A stretch of DNA of 64,000 bases from Ilex aquifolium. Lineage: Eukaryota; Streptophyta; Magnoliopsida; Aquifoliales; Aquifoliaceae. Location of the stretch: NCBI GenBank assembly GCA_951799425.1, contig OX637402.1, forward strand, positions 9,266,001 through 9,330,000, given 5' to 3'. Shown here one piece after another: positions 1 through 11,898 of this stretch; within the stretch, counting starts at the first letter, position 1; the number at the start of each line of letters is the position of its first letter. The notes under the pieces were generated by a model. That model searched no databases and was not told where the DNA came from. It saw nothing but the letters and a program-made list of their open reading frames with translations. A program made the position numbers and the translations under genes.

Positions 1-884
1 TCTTTGCTAAAGATTGGCTCCTTGTTCATTGTTATTTTATCTTTTAAGTCTTCTACTGGAGGGATGAGCATCACTCACTTTTCTAGCTTTACCAAAGCCA
101 TGAAGAGTGAGTAGTTTCTCATTCACTCTTTAGTAAGAGGAGAAGGGCATGTATAAGTTACTTGGGAATTATATTTGTGCTCTGTTCTAATGCTTAACGT
201 TTATTTCTCTTTGTTTATTGGATGATTGATTACATCTAGCAAAACTAAGGTACTTTGTATAATCGTGGGTTCTTTCTATGACATGGATGACTCTTGCATA
301 GAAAGACTCATCGGTTCAAGGCAAGCACCCCGGCTAGATCTTCAGGACTACCCTTCAATCCCCCCCCCCCCTATTAAGCTTCATTTAAAGAATGGAATAT
401 TAATATCATGATTGGATGTCTTGTAGAAACACTTGCTTGTTTGTAGACGGGTTAAGTCTCGGCACAGACAATTCTTGTAAACTTCTAGAAAGACATCGAA
501 ATCATGTTCTTAATTCTCACAGTCCATCTTTATCTTCCGATTAACTTGTTGTTGACACGGGAGTTAATTGAGTTATCAAGCACAAGTATAATAAACCGGA
601 TAATTAACTACATGTCCAGATCCTTGAACTAAAGAGTGACCCTTTTTCATTAGCATTTATCTCCTGTTTTGTTAAGAAAAATCTCTTGGAAAGAATCTTA
701 TATTCTGTCCAGGAAATCTTACCTCTCTCAACAAATCTCAAAGGTCACAAACGATAGGTCTCCACCACTGCTTATCTCAAAAACACCAACATAAGTTCCC
801 TATGGATTCGACTCCGGACTCAAACCGGATTATTACTACAGCTTGACCGCCTGCACTTGGGTGTACAGATTTCGGATCAGGTCA
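1..884 (+). repeat. Element A 5' LTR (3' part only)
   Basis: Aligns throughout with 19390-20278 of the A 3' LTR and with the ends of both C LTRs. The full LTR would be about 1950 bp, so a little over half is outside the window, including the promoter part. It ends in CA at 884, followed by a 7-base spacer (AGTTTTT) and the PBS. An AATAAA is present at 590-595, a possible polyadenylation signal; the C copies lack it at the same place. Confidence 0.93.
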
Positions 885-891
885 AGTTTTT

Positions 892-909
892 TGGCACCGT
901 TGCCGGGGA
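892..909 (+). other. Element A primer-binding site (tRNA-Asp type)
   Basis: TGGCACCGTTGCCGGGGA. It differs from the consensus TGGCGCCGTTGCCGGGGA of C and E by one G to A change. The consensus is complementary to the 3' end of plant tRNA-Asp, the primer usual for the Athila lineage. Confidence 0.9.
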
Positions 910-1003
910 GCTTTGAAAGGTGTTTTAAGGTAAAAGGTAAAAAGACCTTCATCTTTGTATAAATTTTTTGGTTTACTGTAAATAACTTTGTTTTATTTTC
1001 TTT

Positions 1004-2674
1004 ATGACTGAGGACACTCCTCACTATCAAAATTTGTCGGTAGAATCTTGTGAGTCTGTGAACCAGCCTGAACCAAATTCACCTAGATCAGTAGCAGACT
1101 CTTGTGAGAGTAATATGGCAAATAATGAAAGAAATGGAGAAGTCCCTATGAGAGAGGAGGAAGTACCTAACAATCGAACTTTGTGGGATTACTTAAATCC
1201 CACAAGAAATAGTGTCCCCTCTTGTTTTATATTTTCTGAAAATGCTCTCCCATTTACTGTAAAGCTGGGGACAGTGCAGTTACTACCCATGTTTCATGGA
1301 TTAGATGCAGAGAATCCATATTTGCATATAAAATATTTTGAGGAAGTATGTGGAACTTTTCAAGACAATTCTAAACTAGCCAAAATGAAATTATTTTCTT
1401 TCTCTTTAAGAGATAGAGCCAAACAATTGCTAAATTCTTTGAAAGCTTTTTCAATACCTAACTGGCAGGCATTGCAAAATAAATTTTTTAGAAAGTTTTT
1501 TCCTTTGCACCGCACGAATGCATTAAAAAGGCAAATCATGAATTTTACAGTTAAAGACGGAGAAACTTTTTATCAAAGTTGGGAGAGATTCAAAGATCTG
1601 CTCCAATCTTGTCCACATCACACTTTTGAGAATTGGACCTTGGTAGGATTTTTTTATAACTCCTTACCCTCTAGACTACGTTAGTTTGTCGAAATGATGG
1701 CCCAAGGAGAATTTATGGGAAAAAGTCCGGAGGAGGCATTCAATTTCTTTGACACCATATCTGACAGTTCTCAGATGTGGGACTCAGCCTCCCCTACCAC
1801 TGTAGAAACCAGACCACCTACTTCCCAAGGAGGTAAATATGTCTTGAGAGAGGATGATGACTTGAGAACAAAAATGTCTACGTTGTCTCGGAAGCTTGAA
1901 GCTTTAGAGATGAAGAAAGTCCATCAAGTTGATGTTAGCTCTTCCACAGAACAAGTGTGTGGAATCTATGCGCTAACAAGACACCCTACTGGGGAGTGTC
2001 CCACCATCCCAGCGTTCAAAGAAGTCTTGTTGGAACAGACACATGCAGTTTCCAACTTCAACAAACCTTACTCCAACCCATATTCTGAAACATACAATCC
2101 ATGGTGGCGAAACCACCCTAACTTCAGTTGGAAGAACACACAACCAATACCCATGAACCAACAACAAGGCTCATACCCACCACCTCAAGGACCTCCCGCA
2201 TATCAACCATACCAACCACCACAAAAGAGGAGTCTTGAGGACACCCTGTATCAGTTCATGCAAAGCCAAATGAACTATAACAATAATTCCACACAGGCTT
2301 TCACTGATTTCAAAACACACACCACTCAATCTTTCAAGGATCTTAAAAGCCACATCCAGAAGTTGACCCAATCCATGGTCACACACGAAAAGGGCAAGTT
2401 TCCTGCCCAACCAAAGCAACCACAAGGCCAATTCCATGTAGGGAACCCTTCAACAACAGGAAACACACAAGACCAAGCCCAAGCCCAAGTTGTCACTACA
2501 CTAAGAAGTGGCAAGGTGATTGACAAGACCATCAGAGACATGCTCATTCCAAAGTCAAAGCCTGAGTCAATCCCAGTCAACCCATCATCTGAACCTGAAC
2601 CAATTGAGACTGTACTTGAAGAAGAACCCGAGCCTATGATTGAACAAGAGCCAGAACCTTTTGAGGAAAAATAA
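1004..2674 (+). pseudogene. gag: Element A gag (nonsense-broken)
   Basis: Capsid/nucleocapsid part of a single gag-pol frame; gag forms the particle that packages element RNA in the cytoplasm. The start ATG at 1004 matches the C start at 35503. Residues about 70-230 hold the retrotransposon gag core, with the helix around ENPYLHIKDFEE and the WERFKDLL motif. A nonsense codon lies at 1682-1684, where C has CAG, and a second at 2672-2674. The zinc knuckle at 1958-1999 should read C-X2-C-X4-H-X4-C, but its second Cys is Tyr, so it is probably non-functional. The C-terminal third is rich in Pro and Gln and ends in an acidic, Glu-Pro-rich linker before protease. Confidence 0.92.
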
Positions 2675-5600
2675 CCTTCTTGTTCCATTCCCGCTCCTTT
2701 TCCTCATAGACTCAAAACCAAACAGAAGTTGAAAAATCAGGCTAAAATTTACGAGCTTTTCAAGCAAGTAAATATAAACATCCCACTTCTGGACGCAATC
2801 AAACAAGTCCCGTCTTATGCCAAGTTTCTAAAAGACTTGTGCACAGTCAAGAGAGGTCAGAATGTTCAAAAAAGAGCCTTCCTAACAGAACAAGCCAGTG
2901 CCCTTCTTCAACATAAAACCCTTCCAAAATACAAAGACCTAGGGTGTCCGACGATGTCGTGTATCATTGGAAACTTCAGGATTGAACAAGCATTGTTAAA
3001 CCTTGGAGCTAGTGTTAATTTGCTACCCTACTCTGTCTATCAACAGTTGGGTCTGGGTGAACTCAAACCCACTTGTGTCACACTCCAGTTGGCCGACAGA
3101 TCTGTCAAAACTCCTAGAGGCATTGTTGAAGATGTGCTTGTCCAAGTGGACAATTTTGTCTTCCCTGCTGACTTCATTGTTCTAGATACTCAGCCAGCAA
3201 TACATTCTGACAACCAAATTCCCGTTATTCTTGGTCGACCATTTCTAGCAACTTCCAATGCACTAATCAATTGCAGGAATGGAGTCATGAAATTAACCTT
3301 TGGGAATATGACTCTCGAATTGAACATTTTCAATATTGCTAAGCATCCAGAAGAAGAAAAGGAAGAAAGGGAAATAAACTCCATTGAATCTTTGATACAT
3401 GAACATCTGAATGACACATTCTGTGAGGATCCTACTGAATCTTCTCTGTTAGAGCTCATCTCATCTGAAACAACAGATGATGACCCAAATCCACCAAGTT
3501 GCCCTGCTCGTGTTGTTGAGACACGGGCCCCCAAATTCGAAGAGATTTCACCAAGTGGCACAAAGCCAATCTCATCAAGTGCTAGGCCACCAAAGCCTGA
3601 ATTGAAACCTCTCCCATCTGACCTCAAATACGCATTCTTAGGAAAGGATGAATCATACCCAGTGGTAATTTCATCTAAGCTCACAGACTTGCAAGAGTCT
3701 AAATTGATTGGAGTTCTTCAAAGCCATAAAGCACTATTGGATGGACCATCGCTGACTTGAAAGGTATAAGCCCGTTAATCTGCAATCATGCTATATACCT
3801 TGAAGAGGATTCAAAACCCCCTCGACAAATGCAGCGATGACTAAACCCTCAATGAAGGAAGTAGTGAGAACTGAGGTACTCAAGCTTTTAGATGCGGGGA
3901 TAATCTTCCCCATCTCTGATAGCAAGTGGGTTAGTCCAACCCAAGTTGTGCCAAAAAAATCTGGGGTCACAGTGGTAAAAAATGATGCAAATGAACTAGT
4001 ACCAACTCGAGTTGTCACAGGATGACGAATGTGCATTGATTATCGAAAACTCAATTTGGTAACTAGAAAAGATCATTTTCCTCTTCCATTTCTTGACCAA
4101 GTCCTAGAGAGAATTACAGGCCATGCATTTTACTGTTTCCTAGATGGGTATTCAGGGTATAACCAAATTGAGATAGCACTAGATGATTAGGAGAAAACAA
4201 TCTTCACATGCCCCTTTGACACCTTTGCATTCAAAAGGATGCAATTTGGACTTTGTAACGCTCATGCAACATTCCAAAGATGTATGCTAAGCTTGTTCAG
4301 CGATATGGTTGAAAATTTTTTGGAAGTATTCATGAATGATTTCTCTGTATATGGTGATTCCTTTGATTTATGTCAGACCAATCTGGAGAAAGTGCTAACC
4401 AGATGTAAGGAAGCCAATCTAGTGCTTAATTGGGAAAAATGCCATTTTATGGTAACACAAGGCATTGTCCTTGGTCACATTGTGTCGTCTGAAGGCATGA
4501 AAGTTGACAAAGCAAAAATAGATCTGATTGGAAATTTGCCTGCCTCTAAGACTGTAAAGGATGTCCGATCATTCTTAGGGCATGCAGGTTTCTACAAGAG
4601 ATTCATAAAAGATTTCAGCACCATAGCAAAACCCATGTGTCACCTTCTAAGTCAGGATGTAATCTTTGATTGGAATGAAGCATGCCAGAAAGCTTTTGAT
4701 AAACTAAAAGACATGTTAATTTCTGGCCCAATAATGCAACCCCCTGACTGGAATCTACCCTTTGAACTAATGTGTGACGCAAGTGGCTATGTTGTAGGTG
4801 CTATATTGGGACAAAGAAAAGATAAGAGACCCCATGTGATTTACTATGCAAGCAAAACTTTGAATGATGCCCAAATGAATTATTCAACAACTGAAAAAGA
4901 ATTGCTTGCTGTAGTTTTTGCACTGGAAAAATTCCGTTCTTATCTTGTTGGTTCTTCTGTTACTGTATTCACTGACCATGCAGCCCTAAAATTCTTGCTC
5001 ACAAAGAAGGACGCTAAGCCAAGACTCTTGAGATGGATACTCTTGCTCCAAGAGTTTGATCTTGTCATCAAGGACAAGAAAGGTGTTGAGAATGTGGTGG
5101 CAGACCATCTGTCCAGATTAACATATGAATTTTGTGAGGATGGACTGCCAATCAATGAAAAATTCCCCGATGAACAACTGTTCATGATTGATGAGACACC
5201 ATGGTACGCAGATATTGCTAATTATCTTGCTACTGGTACCTTGCCTTCATCCTTTACCATGATGGACAAAAAGAAATTTCTGAGGGAGGTTCGTAACTTC
5301 TTTTGGGAGGATCCCTTCGTATTCAAGTACTGTAAGGATCAAATCATAAGACATTGCATCCCCGCTCATGAAGCAGCCAGGTAATAAAATTTTGTCATTC
5401 TGAAGCATGCGGTGGCCATTTTTCATCAAGAAAAACCGCTGCAAAAATATTGCAGTGTGGATTTTACTGGCCCACATTTTTCAAAGATGTCCATGCCTTT
5501 TGTTTAACTTGTGATAGATGCCAAAGGTTGTGAAGCATTTCTAAAAGAAATATGATGTCCTTAAACCCCATTCTGGTAATTGAAATTTTTGACTGTTGGG

Positions 5601-6571
5601 GCATCGATTTTATTGGACAATTTCCTCCTTCCTTTGGCTATCTGTACATTTTAGTGGCTATAGACTATGTATCCAAATGGGTTGAAGCAATTCCATGCCG
5701 AAACAATGATCACCAAACAGTGATCAAGTTTTTGAAAGAAAATATTTTGTCCCGGTTTGGAATTCTGAAATCAATCATAAGTGATGGGGGTGCTCATTTT
5801 TGCAATCGTCCCTTTTGGAATTTGATGAAAAAATACTTGATTTTTCACAAAATTGCAACCCCTTATCATCCACAGACCAGTGGACAAGCTGAGCTAGCTA
5901 ATCGGGAGATCAAATTAATTTTGAAAAAAACAGTGAACCCAGACCGCAAAGATTGGTTGTTAAGACCAACTGATGCACTCTGGGCGTACCGTACTGCTTC
6001 TAAAACAATTTTAGGCATACCTCCTTATCGGTTAGTCTATGGAAAGCCATGTCACTTGCCTGTGGAATTGGAACATAGGGCATACTGGGCCATTAAAGCA
6101 ATGAATTTTAACTTGGACAGGGCTAGACTAGCAAGGAAACTTCAGATAAATGAATTGGAGGAATTGAGAAATGAAGCATATGAAAATGCTAAGATTGCTA
6201 AAACCAGGATGAAAATTTTTCATGAAAAAAACATTGTGCGGAAGTATTTTGAGCTTTCTCAAAAAGTCTTGTTATTTAATTCAAGACTCCGCCTCTTCCC
6301 TGGTAAATTGAAATCAAGATGGACTGGGCCTTACATTGTCAAAAAGGTGTTTAGACATGGAGCAGTTGAAGTGGAAAATCCGTCAAACGGTAACATCTTT
6401 ACTGTTAATGGTCAGCGGTTGAAACCATTTTTGGAGGATTTTGTTAAAAATGTGGAAACCATTCTTTTAATGGAACCAGAATACTCCTCCAAGAATCGTG
6501 CCTGCCGACACTTAAGTGGATCGGGTCAGGAAAAATCTAACCCAACCCGACCCACTGGGCTGCCTTTATAA
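2675..6571 (+). pseudogene. pol: Element A pol: protease, RT, RNase H, integrase (broken)
   Basis: Continues the gag frame. Order seen: aspartic protease (active site near 2999), RT, RNase H (MCDAS near 4771), integrase with its HHCC region near 5400-5520 and the DDE core beyond (IISDGG near 5778). Breaks: a 1-nt deletion near 3733, nonsense codons at 4023-4025, 4188-4190 and 5531-5533, and a 1-nt loss near 5375. Two catalytic residues are also changed: the protease DLGAS motif reads NLGAS (2999-3001) and the RT motif FMDD reads FMND (4335-4337). The terminal stop at 6569-6571 matches the C stop at 41059-41061. No chromodomain follows the integrase, as expected for Athila. Confidence 0.92.
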
Positions 6572-6689
6572 GGCACCCACTTTTTCTCCCAGCCGCCGCT
6601 ATTGGCCCCCCCATTTTCTTCTTCTTCTTTTTCTCTTCTTCTGTTCTGTTCTTCTTCTTCGTTTTTCTCTGTTATCCGAGAAACAACCC

Positions 6690-6836
6690 ATGACCACACA
6701 CTCCACAAACATAATATTTAGCTTCATGTTTTGTATTTTAATCTTATATTTGCTCATGTGTATCCTTCTCTTGTTCGCACTCACACACAAGGATTTTTAG
6801 CCTACCCGAAATCCAGATCTGTGCACAGACGAGTAA
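6690..6836 (+). pseudogene. 48-codon single-span membrane peptide ORF (A copy, one stop)
   Basis: Starts with ATG 118 bp after pol. About residues 9-31 form one strongly hydrophobic stretch rich in Phe, Ile and Leu, followed by a short polar tail. The A copy has a TAG at 6798-6800 where C has CAG, so only 36 residues are read. The terminal TAA at 6834-6836 and the total length of 147 nt are the same as in C (41189-41335). I do not recognise a family. Its place after pol is where Athila elements may carry an env-like gene, and short membrane peptides also occur in plant RNA viruses; neither link is shown by the sequence. Confidence 0.5.
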
Positions 6837-6926
6837 TTTATGTATTTTTATTTGTAGGTCTCAGCAGATGAACAGATCTCTACCATTCAACCTCATCTCC
6901 AAGATCCGTGAACTGGTAAATTCGAA

Positions 6927-6962
6927 ACATTGGGGACAATGTTCAGTTTAGGTTGGGGGGTG
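6927..6962 (+). promoter_or_regulatory. Element A internal polypurine tract with upstream hairpin
   Basis: Hairpin ACATTG-GGGA-CAATGT (6927-6942), then GGTTGGGGGGTG (6951-6962). The tract resembles the terminal PPT (11286-11298, GGTTGGGGAGTG). A second plus-strand primer of this kind, like the central PPT of some retroviruses, is one reading. The same arrangement occurs in B, C, D and E. Confidence 0.6.
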
Positions 6963-7142
6963 TGAGAGTACAATTCATATTTGCCCGTAAATTTTAAAAA
7001 TATTTGTTGATGTTGTTGTTCTGATCATTTTATGTACCTTGTCTTGTATAAATTGATGATTATCTTTGTGAGTCAGCTTCAATCGTCTTTGTGACTGGCA
7101 GACGTTAAAGAACCAGATAGTGAGTCTTAAAGCTTAGAAATC

Positions 7143-7553
7143 ATGGATGTTAAACTTTTTTGGTTTAGTCCAGGAGTTCTACGCACTTTTCCATCTGATG
7201 TGCATACTGTAATCATGAGAAAAGCAAGACTAGTAAGGAAGGTTGAAATCCAAGAAAAACAAGCAAAACCCCTCTGTGGCAGAAGTAGCTTTGCCAAACG
7301 TCGTCGTGCCAAAAGAATTGGTGCTTGTAAACAGTGTGGCAGAGTCTTTCACGAGAAAAGATACAACTAGTGTTCTGAACCAATCTCCGGTCGCACATTC
7401 GATCGATTAGACTGGATAGTAAATGGGCTGAGTAAGGATTACCCTGATACGCCATGCTATTCCGGTACTTTGCTTAACCGGTTTGTGAGAGAGGAAGTTG
7501 GGAGAGTCACTGGTTGTCCGTTCTACACAGACACAGAGGAAGACTCAGATTAG
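7143..7553 (+). pseudogene. Basic cysteine-rich nucleic-acid-binding-like ORF (A copy, one stop)
   Basis: A 136-codon frame. The order of features is an N-terminal region with hydrophobic patches and many Arg/Lys, a GRSSFAKRRRAKR stretch, and then C-X2-C-X4-H-X6-C (CKQCGRVFHEKRYNQC in the C copy). The C-terminal half is more acidic. The Gly-Arg-Ser, arginine-rich block and Cys pairs recall the cysteine-rich nucleic-acid-binding proteins of carlaviruses, which act in virulence and RNA-silencing suppression; this is pattern recognition, not a search result. The A copy has TAG at 7368-7370, just before the last Cys of the finger. The C copy (41647-42057) has the same length and a stop elsewhere, so their ancestor was probably open throughout. 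Confidence 0.6.
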
Positions 7554-7820
7554 GTAATTTTCTGTAGGAATATGTACTTTTGTTGGGGGAAGGAAAGCCA
7601 ATGGTCCGAATTTTTTGTAAAAAGTGTAAAAATCTTTTTGTATAAACTCTTTTAACTGGAATGAAAATATGGGCCGAGTAAGGAATGTCCCAAAATACCA
7701 ACCTGAAACGTGGGTAGGGGCTTATCCTTAGACGCCATAGGTTTTTGATTTAAATTTGTGTGTTTGGCGTTCTTTAATTGTGTATAGTGTAGTAGAGAAA
7801 AATTTTAATTTTTGGTTCAA

Positions 7821-8120
7821 CGTTCGAACGCCAGGTGACGTTCGAACGTCATCTGCTTACAGTACTCAGCCTCTGATGAAGTTTCTGATGGAACTTAAAA
7901 AGTACTGGGAGCTCAGTCCGTTCGAACGCCAATAGACCATTCGAACAAGATTAACGTTCGAACGCCAATAGAACGTTCGAACGAAGAGAATCTACAGTAC
8001 TTTGGCCTCTGACAGAACTCAAAAGTACTGAGAGCTCACCACGTTCGAACGCCAAACCACGTTCGAACGATCAGCTTAAAATCCTTCTACACACGTTCGA
8101 ACGTCACCAACGTTCGAACG
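7821..8120 (+). repeat. CGTTCGAACG palindrome cluster upstream of ORF3 (A)
   Basis: Ten 10-bp sites, nine perfect and one degenerate (CATTCGAACA), begin at 7821, 7839, 7919, 7938, 7955, 7974, 8042, 8060, 8094 and 8111. They fall into five pairs with start-to-start distances of 18, 19, 19, 18 and 17 bp. The C copy has the same five pairs with the same distances. The last site ends 13 bp before a TATA box. Confidence 0.9.
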
Positions 8121-8133
8121 TCACACCTCAGGC

Positions 8134-8140
8134 TATAAAA
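8134..8140 (+). promoter_or_regulatory. Putative internal TATA box for ORF3 (A)
   Basis: TATAAAA set in AGGC-TATAAAA-GCCT, about 220 bp before the ORF3 start and just downstream of the palindrome cluster. It is conserved in C at 42644-42650. It suggests that ORF3 has its own promoter rather than being read only from the LTR. Confidence 0.6.
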
Positions 8141-8359
8141 GCCTGGTTCGTCTTCTTCATTTCAAAATCACCCAAAACCCCCAAAAACCCGAAAAACCCT
8201 TGAATACTCTTCATTACCCAGCACCCAAAATGCTTACCATTCTCCATTTTCACCAAAAATCAAACATCCCAAGACCATTCCCATATCAAAAAGACCTCCA
8301 TTTTCACAAAGGAATTCAAGCTTTCAATACCTTCACAAACTCAAAACCCAAAAATCACA

Positions 8360-9463
8360 ATGCCTAGAGTTAAACTACCTGCCAGGCGAAACCTGATCAA
8401 TCAGGAGCCTAATTTTGTAGAAGAGGTGATTGAAGAGAGGGAAGGGAGACCAATGGTGAAAAGATTCGATCGAACACGATTCCCCAGTGGTCTCAAGGCA
8501 GAAAGGTATGAAAACTTCTTCCAAAATCATGCAGTAGTATGTGAAAGAGATATTGTGATTATTGATTTTACGGAATTGGGAATATTGGCGGAGATGGAGA
8601 GGAGGAATTGGGTGTGGTTTTTGTGAAACGGGGGAGATGCCGTTGTTGACTAGGTGCGGGAGTTTTACTCCAACGCCGAGATCATCAACGGCGCAATCCG
8701 AACATACGTGAGGGGAGCCCACATTGATGTGAGTGAAGAATATATTAAGGAAATAAGGCAAGAAGTGCCTCGGGTACAAAACCTGACATACCCTCCAAGG
8801 AAGAATGAACCGTTGAATAGGGTTGGGAGAGAGTTGACAGGGATGACTGATTTTTCATGGGATAGGCGGAGGTTTTTAAAACAGGGGGAGCTCACCGATA
8901 AATACAAGATGCTTAACTTAACTGCGGTGTCTAATCTCGCTCCCATAGGACGAAGGAGTGAGATTTTACCCGACATGGCCTGACTTTTGTATGTCATTGG
9001 CAAAGGACATAGCATCGATCTCCCCTCTCTCATCCTGAATGAAATGAAGAAGGGGTGTGATGTAAAAAGGAGTGCACTCCCTTTTGCTACTTTGGTGACT
9101 GAAATGTGCACGAAAAATGGGATCAAGGTGAGGCCGGAGATGGAAATCCAAAAGCCGATGGGGCCACTGAACAAGGCATCCTTCTGGAGAAGCCAAAGTT
9201 ATAGTGGCGGCCCAGCGGTAAGACAAGAAGAGCCCCCTGCCCACGGAGTGGATGAGGTATAAGAGGAGCTTGATGAGATGGAGGAGAGAGAGATGGAGAG
9301 AGAGAGAGAGAGAGATCACCCACAGGAGGCAGGTCCCAGCAGTCAGAGATCACTGAGAGACATCATGATTGGCATCGAGGCCAACCAAGACAGGATTCTC
9401 CGACAACAGGAGGAGATCCTTGGACTTCTGAGAGGTGGAGCTGGCAAACCTGGAGGAGAGTGA
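8360..9463 (+). pseudogene. ORF3 of element A (plant-transposon-protein-like domain, broken)
   Basis: A frame of 367 codons from ATG at 8360 to TGA at 9461-9463, with four in-frame stops: 8624-8626, 8651-8653, 8981-8983 and 9260-9262. C has sense codons at each. About residues 90-260 contain VREFYSNAE and VRG motifs and a later LPF-LVT-C motif. These recall the 'putative plant transposon protein' domain (PF20167) found in ORFs of plant Ty3/gypsy elements, from memory of the family. The C-terminus has an acidic stretch with a GA-rich tract near 9285-9315 and a short predicted coiled coil (RILRQQEEILGLLRG). Function unknown. Distant relatives occur in B (27777-29019) and R (31021-32090). Confidence 0.75.
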
Positions 9464-11298
9464 GAGAGAGAGAGATCGCTATCCCTATTCTTGTTCTTGT
9501 GTTTTTTATGTTTGTTTAAAGTGCTTCTTTTTATGAATTTCTTCTTTGATAGTTGTAAGTTTTTGTGTGATTGTGAATGAATCGAACCGTTGAAATTAAA
9601 AGATGATATTTTGAGAAATGAATGGTTACATTTATCACTTTGTTTTAATGCATATGTAGATTTAGCTTAAAATTAAAAAGTGATGGAACGAATGTGGATG
9701 TTAAGAATGTTTGCTAGAGTAAATACGCACATGATCGGTTTGACACCTCAGCTTATCAACCAAAACTTAAAACCACATCTCTTGGACAATTGGTATTATT
9801 TCTATGCTTAAATTATCAAATGTGCATCGATATCTGTTATTTTCAAATTACAGGATGATCTGACTTGAAAATGGAATCGGTATATAACCGACATCCCCTG
9901 GAATACCCGACATAACTAGTGGAGATAACAAAGAATACCATGGTGAGCCTCGAGCCTTACAATGCTTTCGAGAGACAATCGACGTTTACTCAAGTAAAGT
10001 CTTTCACTCTCAATTTTTGAATAATCTCATTAATCTTGCTTTGATTGACGCAATTAAAAGCGATCTATTGACATATCCCACAGGAAAACTTCACATACTA
10101 CACATCCATGTGCACATACTTGAGAAATGATTTTAGGCCATCTTTGAATTGATATCGAGCCTTAGCCATTTCTTTTACAAAAATTATTTCCCTAGTCAGC
10201 CATGTTTGCGCCCTCAATGTATGATTTCTTCTTCGATAAACCCAAATGATTACCAAGCCACAAGAAAACATACTGGACACACCATTGCTATCTAATTTTC
10301 TTGCACCCTCTTGTAAATCAATATGACACAGAAATGCAAGGAAATGGGGAAGACTGTAGAAGCTACTTTTCAATGACAAGAAGAATCAATGAGAACAATT
10401 GAAACAGAAAAGAAGCAAAAAGGCAAGAAATTGCCAAGAAAGTGAAAAATGAGAAAAATAAAAGAAAGAAATGTCATCTCTAGGCAAAATATCAAAAATT
10501 TAGAAAAATGTGTGCTACAATACGTAAACAGAAGATAGCTTTTGAAAATCATTGACGTCGTTTCGTTAGCCACTGACCTCTGGCCACGCTACAACCTATG
10601 AAAAGCCCTAATTGATCTCAAGTCTATTACATGCATGTGTTGTTAATCAAAATTGGGATATGGTAAATAGCATTTCTTTAAATTGCGTCAATATTCTTTC
10701 ATGAGATTATGCCAAACATAAGTAGTTGCTTCTTTAAAATTTCACTCATTTCCTAATTGTGCATGTGATTTTTCGATTGGCCACCCTCTGATCACATGAT
10801 CTGTGAGCAACAAGTCACTATAATCGGAGCGAACTTTTGCTGAGAGCATTCTACGAGAGGTTTGTGGAATCGAAGCTATCCATGGAAGGTGGAAAAAGGG
10901 AGTGTTTGTTATGTAACAATTCCTGTGGCGTAAATGATAATTCCTACTACATTGGGAATTCCAAATGCCAATGTAACAGATACTAATTTTTGTATAGAAT
11001 AAATACCTATGAAAGAGGGACATGCGGAATATAAGTCAAAATTGAGAGTTGGGTGCCCCAACGACCATGATGCTAATTTACTTTAATTAGCAATCTCACA
11101 TACACATCTGTTCGACTGAAGTTTGTGGGTAGCTTCCCTGGAAACCCTCACGAGACAACACTCGTCTGCTAGGGTAAACCTAGTGGTTCAACGACTTGTT
11201 GCATAAGCTAAATGCAACTGGATGACCTACGAAAATGGCATTAGGAGTAGAGTTGTTTTTATATTACTAGAGACTAGCAATATTTAGGTTGGGGAGTG
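9464..11298 (+). other. Element A 3' non-coding region with conserved blocks and PPT
   Basis: No supported gene. It includes GATTTTAGGCCATCTTTGAA (10129-10148), shared with B, C, D and E; a purine-rich stretch (about 10380-10480); and a chain of hairpins: ACGAG/CTCGT (11150-11165), CTAGG/CCTAG, GTTGCAT/ATGCAAC, then ATATTACTAG-AGA-CTAGCAATAT (11261-11283). The terminal polypurine tract GGTTGGGGAGTG precedes the LTR at 11299. Confidence 0.7.
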
Positions 11299-11898
11299 TG
11301 ATTAGCACTGAAAGTTAGCATGTTACTATGCCATTTTAAGACTAATTGTACTATGATGAAGTTTAAGTGATGTCATTTCAGGCCCTAAACTGAACAAGGA
11401 CTAAAGAACAACAAGTACCACACTTGAATGCAACACCAGCACATTAGAGCCCAAAATTGGAAAAGCTTTGAGTATAGCTAGAACGTTCGAACGCCAACTC
11501 ACGTTCCAACATCCACATTGCACTATAGCATACTCAACTACTAAGAGAAGGCGTGTTGTAGTTAGGAAAGAAGACTGAAGCTCTGAGGCACTTGAGTGTC
11601 ACGTTCGAACGCCAACTCACGTTCGAACGTGCACTTGAGTTGATTGAAGACCAGACTACTACATAGAGTTGGAACTGAACTACACAGAAGACCAACAGAT
11701 CACTCGAGTGAAAGGGTCAGAACACATCTGGCGTTCGAATGCCCTTAGTGCAACAACAGAAGAAACGTTCGAACGACAATCAACGTTTGAACGACCTTAG
11801 TGCAAAAACAGAAACAACGTTCAAACGCCAACTAACGTTCCAACATTCTCCACAGACTGGCAGCAGAGTGGTTGGATTTTCACTTGGACTTGGGCGGC
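11299..11898 (+). repeat. Element A 3' LTR, first part (before element E)
   Basis: Starts TGATTAGCACTG right after the PPT and aligns with the start of both C LTRs. It is cut at 11898 by E; the last five bases, GCGGC, are the E target duplication. The remainder resumes at 18929. Confidence 0.95.
11484..11845 (+). repeat. CGTTCGAACG palindrome cluster in A LTR
   Basis: Nine sites, mostly as pairs 18 bp apart (11484/11502, 11602/11620, 11766/11784, 11818/11836) plus a single site at 11732. Several have decayed, mostly by CpG-type transitions such as CGTTTGAACG and CGTTCAAACG, as expected of methylated DNA. Layout matches the C LTR cluster. Confidence 0.88.

Noticed and set aside
226..411. A 60-residue frame conserved in the LTRs of A and C (also at 19611-19793, 34735-34917 and 47105-47287).
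   Set aside because: There is no ATG at its start (it begins with TTG) and the ATG just upstream leads to a quick stop. The repetition is explained by LTR identity.
892..909. Part of a tRNA-Asp gene at the PBS positions.
   Set aside because: Only the 18 bases complementary to the tRNA 3' end are present at each LTR junction, as expected of a primer site.
2326..2688. Long minus-strand frames antisense to gag (also at 36472-37299).
   Set aside because: Shadows of the Gln/Pro/Glu-rich gag coding strand; no recognisable domain and no start context.
7821..8120. CRISPR-like array suggested by repeated CGTTCGAACG.
   Set aside because: Sites are 10 bp, spacers vary widely and the sequence is a plant retrotransposon; no cas genes.
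9285..9315. GA-repeat as a microsatellite of its own.
   Set aside because: It lies within the ORF3 frame of A and encodes an Arg-Glu stretch also present, shorter, in C; treated as part of ORF3.
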